DNA from: Bacteroidota bacterium
GTDB taxonomy: Bacteria > Bacteroidota > Bacteroidia > NS11-12g > UBA955
Assembly (NCBI GenBank): GCA_027488495.1
Contig: JAIYBO010000225.1
Span: 1-30,998, forward strand
DNA length: 30,998 bases
Reading direction: 5' to 3'
The notes below the pieces were generated by a model. It ran no database searches. It worked only from the letters and a program-made list of their open reading frames with translations, and was not told the origin of the DNA. Below are positions 1 to 7,529 of the stretch, in pieces; the stretch's first letter is position 1, and each line of letters opens with the position of its first letter. A program made the translations under genes and the position numbers.

Positions 1-308
1 AAATTGTTTTGAGCCAGTGTTGACTGACCTTTAGAAGTTTCAACCTGTTTAGCCAGAGGTTGAGAAGATTTTTTATGTTGTTTGCTGTTCCACTGTAACG
101 ACACACCCGCAACCACAATCAAGAGAACGCCGGCAGCCAACCAATACCATATGAATTTGCTCCGGCGTTCTTTGCGGTCAAGGGCAGAGTCTATCGACTG
201 CCACATTGCAGGATCAGGATTCGGGGTAAAATCCTCAAACTGCTGGCTTAACCAATTGTCGATATGTTTGTTACTGTTTTCCAGTTTCCTTGTTCCTTTG
301 TTGTTCAA
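1..308 (-). CDS. Membrane partner of the adjacent ECF sigma factor, probable anti-sigma factor (3' end outside window)
   Basis: Directly downstream of the sigma factor gene, an open frame runs to the window edge. The visible part has a polar N-terminus containing HIDNWLSQQFEDFTPNPDP, then an Arg/Lys-rich stretch, one strongly hydrophobic segment of about 20 residues (FIWYWLAAGVLLIVVAGVSL) and a polar Lys/Ser/Gln-rich region that would lie in the periplasm. A cytoplasmic head, one membrane span and an outer domain behind an ECF sigma gene is the usual anti-sigma arrangement. There is no ATG at the 5' end. A TTG at 306-308 overlaps the sigma gene by 38 bases, and a CTG at 282-284 is the alternative. 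The role is inferred from position and topology; I see no named anti-sigma domain. Confidence 0.65.
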   Translation of the reverse strand, partial: MNNKGTRKLENSNKHIDNWLSQQFEDFTPNPDPAMWQSIDSALDRKERRSKFIWYWLAAGVLLIVVAGVSLQWNSKQHKKSSQPLAKQVETSKGQSTLAQNN

Positions 309-822
309 CCAATTCTTTTAACATCACGCGGGCCCTAAAAAGAAGACTTTTACTATTGGCGATACTGATGCCAATGGTCTCTGAAATTTCTTTGTGCGAC
401 AATTTATCGATGGCGTAAAGATTCAGTACCACTCGATATTTTTCTGGCAATGCCATCAAACAATTGAGTACTTCATTTACTTCCATGGGTTCATCATCAA
501 TCGAAACTTCTTCGGAGTCATCCAAAACATCCATCACTTCAACCATAACTGGTCCACGTGATGATTTTCGGAATTTCGACATGGCAAGATTGATGAATAT
601 TCTGCTCATCCATCCTTCCAATTGTGACGCCTCTTTAAGGGTTGCTATGCTGTCAAAGACCTTGATGAAACCATCTTGCAACAAATCTTGAGCATCCGCG
701 CGGCTGTTTGAGTATCTCAAGCAAAACCCGAACATTTTTGCAGCGTATTTCTCATAGAGAGATTTCTGCGCATTTCGGTCTTTCTTGACACATCCGGCTA
801 TGATATCATTGTTGTTTAGCAA
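271..822 (-). CDS. ECF-type RNA polymerase sigma-70 factor
   Basis: A 183-residue protein with the two-domain layout of extracytoplasmic-function sigma factors. Region 2 is at about residues 20-90, including the stretch DAQDLLQDGFIKVFDSI, which corresponds to the core-binding and -10 recognition helices. Region 4 is at about residues 115-175: ALPEKYRVVLNLYAIDKLSH, then a helix-turn-helix around HKEISETIGISIANSKSLLF. An acidic linker (DDSEEVSIDDEPME) joins them. Length is normal for the family. The start is TTG at 820-822: an in-frame stop lies upstream and no ATG is available. It probably directs RNA polymerase to stress- or envelope-responsive promoters under control of the membrane protein encoded behind it. 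The regulon cannot be told from the sequence. Confidence 0.93.
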   Translation of the reverse strand: MLNNNDIIAGCVKKDRNAQKSLYEKYAAKMFGFCLRYSNSRADAQDLLQDGFIKVFDSIATLKEASQLEGWMSRIFINLAMSKFRKSSRGPVMVEVMDVLDDSEEVSIDDEPMEVNEVLNCLMALPEKYRVVLNLYAIDKLSHKEISETIGISIANSKSLLFRARVMLKELVEQQRNKETGKQ

Positions 823-937
823 GTAGCTTCGAGATTATGACGCACAATTGAGAAATGGTTACAAAGAAAAATGTAAAAATGTGAGAATTATGCGCATAAC
901 TCATCCACCGACCGCATTTAAGGCCACTTTTGGTTCG

Positions 938-945
938 TAAATTTG
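938..945 (+). promoter_or_regulatory. Bacteroidota -7 box for the E1 dehydrogenase gene
   Basis: TAAATTTG matches TAnnTTTG exactly. It lies 29 bases upstream of the GTG at 975 and downstream of the TTG at 930, so it argues for the later start. No clear -33 TTTG is seen. Confidence 0.45.
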
Positions 946-974
946 AAATTCACGCACATCTAATAGCCCTACCT

Positions 975-2963
975 GTGAAATTCCATCGCAAAGATCTTTC
1001 AGACACCGAACTCATACAGTTGTATCGCGGCATACTCAAGCCCCGCATGATTGAAGATAAAATGCTGGTTTTATTGCGCCAAGGCAAGGTAGGCAAATGG
1101 TTTAGCGGGATTGGGCAGGAAGCGATTTCCGTGGGCATCACAATGGCTTTGGACGCTGATGAATACATCATGCCATTGCACAGGAATTTGGGGGTATTCA
1201 CCTCGCGTGGCATCCCTTTTGGTAAATTGTTTGCACAATGGCAAGGCAAAAAATCAGGTTTTAGCAAAGGCCGAGAGCGCAGCTTCCATTTTGGCACCAA
1301 CGAATACGCCATAGTGGGAATGATTTCCCATTTGGGGGCGATGTTGGGTGTGGCCAATGGCATTTCACTGAGCCACAAACTGAACCATCGAAACAAGATA
1401 TCCGTGGCTTTTTCAGGCGATGGCGGAACATCTGAAGGCGATTTTCACGAAGCGCTCAACGTGGCTGCCGTTTGGCAATTGCCCGTGATATTTTTGATCG
1501 AAAACAATGGATATGGCCTCAGCACGCCCTCCAACGAACAATTTCGATGTAAGCAATTCATCGACAAAGGCATTGGGTATGGCATCGAAGCGGTTCAGGT
1601 AGACGGGAACAATCTGCTCGAAGTATTTCATGCCGTAAAATACTGGGCCGAAGAATTGAGAGCCAACCCCAGACCATTGATTCTCGAGGCCATTACATTC
1701 AGGATGCGCGGCCATGAAGAAGCCTCCGGGGTGAAATACGTGCCCCAGCACTTGTTCGATGAGTGGAGTAAAAAAGACCCATTAACCAATTACCAGGAAT
1801 ACTTGTTGCATGAAGGGGTAATCACGCAAGAAATTATCGAACAATATAAATCAGAATTTTTACAGGAAATCGAATTGGGATTGGAAGCCACATTCGCCGA
1901 AGAGGAAGTTGTACCTAATTTGGAAGAAGAACTTTCCGATATGTTTGCTCCGTTCGATGCGCCTCAGGACTTAGATTGTGGCAACATCGCACCGGATAGC
2001 GATCGCGAACTTCGTTTGGTTGATGCCATCAAAGAAGGTTTAGAACAGTCTATGGAAAGACATTCAAACTTGGTAATCATGGGTCAGGACGTTGCAGAAT
2101 ACGGCGGTGTTTTCAAAATTACCGAGGGTTTTGTTGACAAATTTGGCAAAGAGCGCGTAAGAAATACACCCATTACGGAGAGTTCGATTTTGGGTGCCGG
2201 CTATGGCTTGAGCATCGCCAAACAGAAAGCAGTGGTGGAAATGCAATTCTCGGATTTTGTCACTTGCGGTTTCAATCAAATCGTCAACAACTTGGCAAAA
2301 AGTCATTACCGTTGGGGGCAGTCGGCCGATGTGGTGGTGCGAATGCCAACTGGAGCCGGTGTGCAAGCAGGTCCATTTCACAGCCAAAGCACGGAAGCAT
2401 GGTTTTATCACGTTCCGGGATTGAAAATATATTATCCAAGCACCCCTGCCGATGCCAAAGGTTTGTTGATGCGCGCCATTGAAGACCCCAATCCTGTTTT
2501 GTTTTTTGAGCACAAATTGCTCTATCGATCTGTGAGCGGCGGCGTAGCCGCCGCTCCCTTCCTATTAAACGAAGGCCAAGCCTTCGTACATGACCACGGA
2601 AACAACTTCTGTATAGTAACCTATGGCTGGGGTGTGCACAAAGCCCTGGAATGCATCCAACAACACAACCTACAAGGTAGAGTCATCGACCTCAGAACCC
2701 TACTGCCTTGGGACCAACAAACCGTCGCCCAACAAGTAAAAGAAACTGGAAAAGTACTCGTCCTTACCGAAGATACACTCACCGGAAGTATCGCCTCCGA
2801 CATCGCCGCGTGGATCTCAGAACATTGCTTCCAACACCTGGATGCCCCCGTGCAACGCCTTGGCAGCCTCGACACCCCCGTACCGTTGGCAAAAACCCTG
2901 GAAGACCACTTCCTACCCTGGCACAAACTTCATCAAACCCTAGAACAACTCATCGCATATTGA
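975..2963 (+). CDS. Fused thiamine-dependent 2-oxoacid dehydrogenase E1 component (alpha-beta fusion)
   Basis: One polypeptide of about 662 residues carries both halves of a 2-oxoacid dehydrogenase E1. The alpha half (about 1-330) has the thiamine diphosphate motif: GDG at 148-150, ending in ENNGYG near 176-181. The beta half (about 345-662) contains GQDVAEYGGVFKITEGF, RVRNTPITESSILGAGYGL and the usual VVRMPTGAGVQAGPFHSQS block. The enzyme decarboxylates a 2-oxoacid and passes the acyl group to the lipoyl domain of E2. The best guess is branched-chain 2-oxoacids, but pyruvate cannot be excluded. E2 and E3 are not in the window. I prefer GTG 975 (MKFHRKDLSD) over TTG 930 because a -7 box lies between them and family members begin near this point. 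The end overlaps the helicase start by one base (TGATG). A GC-only palindrome sits in a loop of the beta half at 2535-2555. Confidence 0.92.
   Translation: MKFHRKDLSDTELIQLYRGILKPRMIEDKMLVLLRQGKVGKWFSGIGQEAISVGITMALDADEYIMPLHRNLGVFTSRGIPFGKLFAQWQGKKSGFSKGRERSFHFGTNEYAIVGMISHLGAMLGVANGISLSHKLNHRNKISVAFSGDGGTSEGDFHEALNVAAVWQLPVIFLIENNGYGLSTPSNEQFRCKQFIDKGIGYGIEAVQVDGNNLLEVFHAVKYWAEELRANPRPLILEAITFRMRGHEEASGVKYVPQHLFDEWSKKDPLTNYQEYLLHEGVITQEIIEQYKSEFLQEIELGLEATFAEEEVVPNLEEELSDMFAPFDAPQDLDCGNIAPDSDRELRLVDAIKEGLEQSMERHSNLVIMGQDVAEYGGVFKITEGFVDKFGKERVRNTPITESSILGAGYGLSIAKQKAVVEMQFSDFVTCGFNQIVNNLAKSHYRWGQSADVVVRMPTGAGVQAGPFHSQSTEAWFYHVPGLKIYYPSTPADAKGLLMRAIEDPNPVLFFEHKLLYRSVSGGVAAAPFLLNEGQAFVHDHGNNFCIVTYGWGVHKALECIQQHNLQGRVIDLRTLLPWDQQTVAQQVKETGKVLVLTEDTLTGSIASDIAAWISEHCFQHLDAPVQRLGSLDTPVPLAKTLEDHFLPWHKLHQTLEQLIAY
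2535..2555. repeat. Perfect GC-rich palindrome inside the E1 coding sequence
   Basis: Nine-base arms AGCGGCGGC (2535-2543) and GCCGCCGCT (2547-2555) flank a GTA loop. It is in frame and encodes SGGVAAA where E1 beta proteins usually have a variable surface loop. A shorter relative lies at 12804-12819. Confidence 0.6.
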
Positions 2964-4879
2964 TGACCAAAACACCCATCGTCCATAGCAATTCCGAGTC
3001 GGACTTGGCCTACGCCTTCGTAAACGACACAAATCAACACATTTTTCTCACCGGAAAAGCGGGCACAGGAAAAACCACTTTCCTGAAAAATTTATTGGCC
3101 AATACCACCAAAAAAACGGTGGTGGTTGCCCCCACGGGTGTTGCCGCAATCAATGCCGGCGGTAGCACCATCCACAGCATGTTCGGCCTTCCCACACGGG
3201 CCTTCGTCCCCACCAATGAAAGCGTAGACCCCAATATGGCCAACAACGCCGTAATGATTCGGGAACACTTTCACTACAACAAAGTAAAACGTGACATTTT
3301 TCAATCCCTTGAGCTACTTGTAATCGATGAGATCTCCATGGTTCGGGCCGATTTGTTTGATGTGATCGACCACGCCCTGAGGTTTGCCAGAAACAGTTCT
3401 AAACCCTTTGGTGGCGTTCAACTCTTGCTCATTGGCGATTTATTGCAGCTGCCGCCGGTGGTTACCGAAATGGAAAGAGGACTCATTTTCCACCACTATG
3501 CCACAGAATTTTTCTTTTCTGCCAAATGCTTTCCCGCACTGGAACTACTCACCATTGAACTAAAGACCATTTACAGACAAAGCGATAGAAATTTCATCAA
3601 TTTACTCAACCAAATCCGTTCAAACCAAATGGAAAGTTGGGATTATGAAAACCTGGCCGAAAGAATTCAACCCGAATTCCAACCCCAAGAACCGGGATGG
3701 ATCACCCTCACCACCCACAACAAGCAAGCCGATGCCATCAATGAAAAAGAACTCGAAAAAATTGAAGCGGCAGAAAAACAATACGTTGCCAAAGTATCTG
3801 GCGAATTTTCGGAAGGCAGCTTTCCAACCGAAGGCATTCTAAGGATTAAAGAAGGCGCGCAGGTCATGTTCGTTAAGAACGACGCATCCTATGAAAAACG
3901 CTTTTATAATGGTAAAATTGGCACTGTAATGCGCATCGCTGGCGACACCATTTTTATTGATTGCAACGACGGAAAGCCACCCATTGAAATCGAAAGGGAA
4001 ACTTGGAAAAATCTTCGTTACAAATACAATTCCGCCGACGAAACGGTTGAACAAGAAGAAGTGGGCAGCTTTGAACAATTTCCGCTTCGGTTGGCTTGGG
4101 CCATTACCGTTCACAAAAGTCAAGGTTTAACATTCGAAAAAGCCATGATCGATGCCGGTAAAAGTTTCGCTCCAGGCCAAGTATACGTAGCATTGAGTAG
4201 ATGCACCAACCTAGAATCATTGGTTTTGATGACCGCCATCCGCGCACAAAACATCATGACCGATGCCAGAATCCTGCACTTCCATGAAAACCAAGCGAAA
4301 ACCAGGGATTTGTATGAGATTTTGGAGGAAAAACGACAAGCTTTTCACAGGCAGCAGCTTTTGGAAGTGTATAGCGTGAGAGCCATTAGCTACGAGTTCA
4401 ACGGCATGATGATCGCCATTTCCAAGGAAAAGAGCAGTAAAATCTCCGCCAAATATGCCGAATTATCGCCCTTGAGACTCAAATTCCAAGAACTGGAGGC
4501 CACGGCTCAGAAGTTCCAGAGATCCATCGCACAGATATTTAAGGAACATGAATCCCAGTTTGAAGCGTTAGACCGGATGCCTACCGAGCAGGAACAAGCC
4601 GAATCCATTGAAGCACTCAGTGCCCGATTGCAAGAAAGATGCACCAAGGCAGGCAATTATTTCGCCGATTACTTGAGCGAGCAAATCATTGAACCCGTTC
4701 GTAGATCCTTCAACGAACTCAACAAAGGAAGCAAACCTACAGGTTCTCAGAAAATCAGAGACCGCGTAGGCGATTTCCAAACCCATTGTTGGGCGTATAT
4801 CAAAAAACTGTACAAAGTAAAATACGGAGAAACGCCATTATACATTAGCGAAGACAAGATGTTCATTCCACAGGAATGA
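2963..4879 (+). CDS. PIF1-family superfamily 1B DNA helicase
   Basis: A 638-residue protein with the helicase motifs in order: Walker A GKAGTGKTT (31-39), motif Ia APTGVAAINAGGSTIHSMFG, Walker B LLVIDEIS (118-125), motif III LLLIGDLLQLPPV, and the late motifs AITVHKSQGLTFEKA and GQVYVALSRCTNLESL. That set identifies PIF1/RecD-like 5'-3' helicases, which in other organisms unwind G-quadruplexes and R-loops or clear replication barriers. About 180 residues after the helicase core are charged and probably coiled-coil, with no domain I recognise. The ATG at 2963 overlaps the E1 stop by one base, so translational coupling is likely. The open frame extends upstream of 2963, but that part is the E1 gene in another frame. 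The stop lies inside a perfect hairpin. Confidence 0.92.
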   Translation: MTKTPIVHSNSESDLAYAFVNDTNQHIFLTGKAGTGKTTFLKNLLANTTKKTVVVAPTGVAAINAGGSTIHSMFGLPTRAFVPTNESVDPNMANNAVMIREHFHYNKVKRDIFQSLELLVIDEISMVRADLFDVIDHALRFARNSSKPFGGVQLLLIGDLLQLPPVVTEMERGLIFHHYATEFFFSAKCFPALELLTIELKTIYRQSDRNFINLLNQIRSNQMESWDYENLAERIQPEFQPQEPGWITLTTHNKQADAINEKELEKIEAAEKQYVAKVSGEFSEGSFPTEGILRIKEGAQVMFVKNDASYEKRFYNGKIGTVMRIAGDTIFIDCNDGKPPIEIERETWKNLRYKYNSADETVEQEEVGSFEQFPLRLAWAITVHKSQGLTFEKAMIDAGKSFAPGQVYVALSRCTNLESLVLMTAIRAQNIMTDARILHFHENQAKTRDLYEILEEKRQAFHRQQLLEVYSVRAISYEFNGMMIAISKEKSSKISAKYAELSPLRLKFQELEATAQKFQRSIAQIFKEHESQFEALDRMPTEQEQAESIEALSARLQERCTKAGNYFADYLSEQIIEPVRRSFNELNKGSKPTGSQKIRDRVGDFQTHCWAYIKKLYKVKYGETPLYISEDKMFIPQE

Positions 4880-4883
4880 ACAT
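4859..4883. terminator. Perfect hairpin across the helicase stop codon, candidate bidirectional terminator
   Basis: Arms ATGTTCATTCC (4859-4869) and GGAATGAACAT (4873-4883) are exact reverse complements around ACA. The helicase stop (4877-4879) is inside the right arm, and ychF ends 16 bases further on the other strand. No long T-run follows, so the mechanism is uncertain. Confidence 0.5.
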
Positions 4884-4898
4884 TACAAGCTGAAACCG

Positions 4899-5996
4899 TT
4901 ATACGTTGAATCGGAAGTGCATGCAATCACCATCTTTCACGATGTATTCCTTGCCTTCCACACGCAATTTACCCACTTCCCTACACGCTGCTTCTGAGCC
5001 ATAGTGAATGAAATCATCATACGCAATCACTTCGGCGCGGATGAAACCCTTTTCAAAATCTGTGTGAATTTCACCAGCAGCACCCGGCGCTTTGGTACCT
5101 TCGGTGATGGTCCAAGCACGAACCTCCTTCACACCCACTGTGAAATATGTGATGTAATTCAACAGTTTATAGGCCGCATGAATTAGCTTCTCAACCCCAC
5201 TTTTCTCCAAACCCATCTCTTGCAAGAACATCTGACGATCTTCAAAACTTTCCAAATCTGCAATTTCCGCTTCGATGGCTGCTGAAATCAAAATCATTCC
5301 AGCATTTTCTCCGGCGATGGCTTGCTTCACCGCTTCAACATATTGATTGCCCTTATTGACGCTATCGGGATCCACATTGCATACATACAAAACGGGTTTG
5401 TCTGTTAGCAAATTCAAATCCTTGATCACCGCGCGTTTTTCTGGTTCCATTTCGAGGGTTCTGGCATTTTTCCCCGTAAGCAAATGGGCTTGAAATGCCT
5501 CGGATACTTCCAAAGTACGCGCCGCTTCTTTATCACCCGCTTTTGCTTGCTTGGCGATCTTGGCGATGGTTTTCTCCAACGATTCAAGGTCCTTCAATTG
5601 CAATTCGGTATCGATAATTTCTTTATCTCGAACAGGATTTACAGACCCATCCACGTGAATTATGTTGTCGTCATCGAAACAACGAAGCACGTGCAAAATG
5701 GCATTGGTATTTCGGATATTACCCAAAAACTGATTGCCCAATCCATCGCCCTTGCTCGCACCTTTTACCAGTCCCGCGATGTCAACAATTTCTATATTGG
5801 TTGGCACCAAATTTTGAGGATTGACCAAAGCCGCCAACTTGTTCATGCGAACATCGGGAACCGTAATCGTTCCAACATTGGGTTCGATGGTACAAAAAGG
5901 GAAATTCGCTGATTGCGCCTTTGCGCTTGAAACTGCGTTAAACAGGGTTGACTTACCTACGTTAGGAAGTCCTACGATACCACATTGCATTGCCAT
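4899..5996 (-). CDS. ychF: YchF/OLA1-type Obg-like ATPase
   Basis: A 365-residue protein of normal family length. It has the P-loop GLPNVGKST (9-17), switch region FPFCTIEPNVG, G3 motif DIAGLVKGASKGDGLGN (72-88), a helical insertion around 125-200, and the C-terminal TGS-like domain (VRAWTITEGTKAPGAAGEIH...DFEKGFIRAEVI...VKDGDCMHFRFNV). YchF proteins bind ribosomes and usually prefer ATP to GTP because the G4 NKxD motif is replaced by NxxE. Here the corresponding residues 207-210 read NVDP, so the usual glutamate is proline. The gene follows glmM on the same strand after 12 bases but has its own -7 box (6004-6011), so it may be transcribed both with glmM and alone. Confidence 0.97.
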   Translation of the reverse strand: MAMQCGIVGLPNVGKSTLFNAVSSAKAQSANFPFCTIEPNVGTITVPDVRMNKLAALVNPQNLVPTNIEIVDIAGLVKGASKGDGLGNQFLGNIRNTNAILHVLRCFDDDNIIHVDGSVNPVRDKEIIDTELQLKDLESLEKTIAKIAKQAKAGDKEAARTLEVSEAFQAHLLTGKNARTLEMEPEKRAVIKDLNLLTDKPVLYVCNVDPDSVNKGNQYVEAVKQAIAGENAGMILISAAIEAEIADLESFEDRQMFLQEMGLEKSGVEKLIHAAYKLLNYITYFTVGVKEVRAWTITEGTKAPGAAGEIHTDFEKGFIRAEVIAYDDFIHYGSEAACREVGKLRVEGKEYIVKDGDCMHFRFNV

Positions 5997-6003
5997 TGGG
6001 GCG

Positions 6004-6011
6004 CAAATTTA
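6004..6011 (-). promoter_or_regulatory. -7 box of ychF
   Basis: Read on the minus strand this is TAAATTTG, an exact TAnnTTTG, seven bases before the ychF ATG. It overlaps the glmM stop codon. Confidence 0.45.
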
Positions 6012-7388
6012 GTTCAATAAATCGCCAATATCTTGTAAAATCTTTCGAGTAAGATTTTCGGCCGTATTTATACTATCACTCTCAGCATAAATTCTGATGA
6101 TGGGCTCGGTATTGCTTTTGCGCAAATGCACCCAATCATTATCGAATTCAATCTTCACACCGTCTACCGTATTGATTGGCTGTTTTTTGTATTTCTTTTG
6201 GATTTTATCCAAAATACCATCCACGTCGGTTCCGGCTTGCAATTCTGCTTTATTTTTCGACATGCGATAGTTTGGATAGGTAGCGCGGAGGGCTGCAGCG
6301 CTCAATCCTGTTTCAGCCAAATGACTTAAAAACAAAGCGATCCCAGCCAAAGCATCTCTACCATAGTGAAGTTCTGGCACGATGATACCGCCATTTCCTT
6401 CTCCACCAATCACTGCACCAATTTCTTTCATTTTGGCAACCACATTCACCTCTCCCACTGCACTCGCCTCGTATAATTGCCCAGCCTTTTCCGTTACATC
6501 TCTCAAAGCACGTGTGCTGCTCAAGTTGCTGACGGTTGGACCTGGGGTATGCTTCAAATAATAATCTGCGATGGCCACCAAGGTATATTCTTCGCCAAAC
6601 ATTTCAGCATCATCACAAATCAATGCCAAACGATCCACATCGGGATCAACCACGATACCCAAATCACATTTGGCAGATTTCACTACTGAAGCAATCTGCC
6701 CCAGATGCTCGGGAAGTGGCTCGGGATTGTGGGCGAAATGACCTGTGGGTTCACAGTTGATCTCTTTAATGGTTTCTACGCCCAATGCATTCAACAATGC
6801 AGGCACTGCGATACCACCCACGCTGTTTACTGCGTCTACAGCAATTTTATACTTTTTTGCTGCAATCAAATCGCGATTAACCAAAGGCAATGAAAGAATT
6901 TTATCAATGTGCATGGCCAGGAAATCCTTTTGGGTTCTCACGCCCAAATGATCCACTGTTGCAAACAAAAAATCGCTACTTTCAGCCAATGCCAAAACAA
7001 CAGCACCATCTTCGGCAGAAATAAATTCACCTTTGTGATTGAGCAATTTTAATGCGTTCCATTGTTTTGGATTGTGGCTTGCAGTTAAAATTATACCTCC
7101 AGCCGCTTGCTCTTCCATCACCGCCATCTCAACCGTGGGCGTTGTACTCAATCCTGCATCCACAACATCGATACCCAAAGCCAACAAGGTATTCACAACC
7201 AATTCATGTACCAAAGGCCCGCTGATACGAGCATCTCTACCAACCACAACTTTCTTACCTACATTGGCTTGCAATATCCAAGCACCGTAAGCTGATGTAT
7301 ATTTGACAACATCAATTGGGGTTAGGTTTTCACCCGTTGCCCCACCCAAGGTTCCACGTATTCCAGAAATAGATTTGATGAGCGTCAT
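6009..7388 (-). CDS. glmM: Phosphoglucosamine mutase
   Basis: A 459-residue alpha-D-phosphohexomutase. The phosphoserine loop is TASHNP with catalytic Ser104, the metal loop is DPDVDR, the sugar-specificity loop is GEGNGG, and the phosphate-binding loop is RKSNTEPIIRIYAE near the C-terminus. GlmM converts glucosamine-6-phosphate to glucosamine-1-phosphate, the precursor of UDP-GlcNAc for peptidoglycan and lipopolysaccharide. The N-terminal SISGIRGT and the loops fit the GlmM/ManB-like group common in this phylum; a phosphomannomutase or phosphoglucomutase activity cannot be fully excluded. The ATG has a -7 box ten bases upstream. ychF follows on the same strand. Confidence 0.9.
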   Translation of the reverse strand: MTLIKSISGIRGTLGGATGENLTPIDVVKYTSAYGAWILQANVGKKVVVGRDARISGPLVHELVVNTLLALGIDVVDAGLSTTPTVEMAVMEEQAAGGIILTASHNPKQWNALKLLNHKGEFISAEDGAVVLALAESSDFLFATVDHLGVRTQKDFLAMHIDKILSLPLVNRDLIAAKKYKIAVDAVNSVGGIAVPALLNALGVETIKEINCEPTGHFAHNPEPLPEHLGQIASVVKSAKCDLGIVVDPDVDRLALICDDAEMFGEEYTLVAIADYYLKHTPGPTVSNLSSTRALRDVTEKAGQLYEASAVGEVNVVAKMKEIGAVIGGEGNGGIIVPELHYGRDALAGIALFLSHLAETGLSAAALRATYPNYRMSKNKAELQAGTDVDGILDKIQKKYKKQPINTVDGVKIEFDNDWVHLRKSNTEPIIRIYAESDSINTAENLTRKILQDIGDLLN

Positions 7389-7398
7389 AAAAGGATGG

Positions 7399-7406
7399 CA
7401 AAAATA
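7399..7406 (-). promoter_or_regulatory. -7 box of glmM
   Basis: On the minus strand this reads TATTTTTG, an exact TAnnTTTG, ten bases before the glmM ATG. The implied leader is only a few bases long. Confidence 0.45.
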
Positions 7407-7517
7407 GTCAATTTTAAGCGATATCAGACCCGAATTTTGAATGATTATTTACAAAAATCCTTTTTCGTTTGGCGGAAATCGCAATGAAATAAGCATACAA
7501 CTTCGGGGGTTTCCCAA

Positions 7518-7525
7518 TAAATTTG
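7518..7525 (+). promoter_or_regulatory. -7 box of the formimidoyltransferase-cyclodeaminase gene
   Basis: TAAATTTG lies four bases before the ATG at 7530, which would make the transcript leaderless. The rest of the 141-base gap to glmM shows only the divergent glmM -7 box. Confidence 0.45.
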
Positions 7526-7529
7526 CACC

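Noticed and set aside
1999..2006. GCGATCGC, identical to the HIP1 octamer of cyanobacteria
   Set aside because: I noticed it here as a single occurrence inside a coding region; chance is enough to explain it.
2708..2962. N-terminal extension of the helicase open frame
   Set aside because: This stretch is the E1 beta coding sequence in another frame, giving an Arg/Pro/Thr-rich nonsense peptide. The helicase starts properly at ATG 2963.
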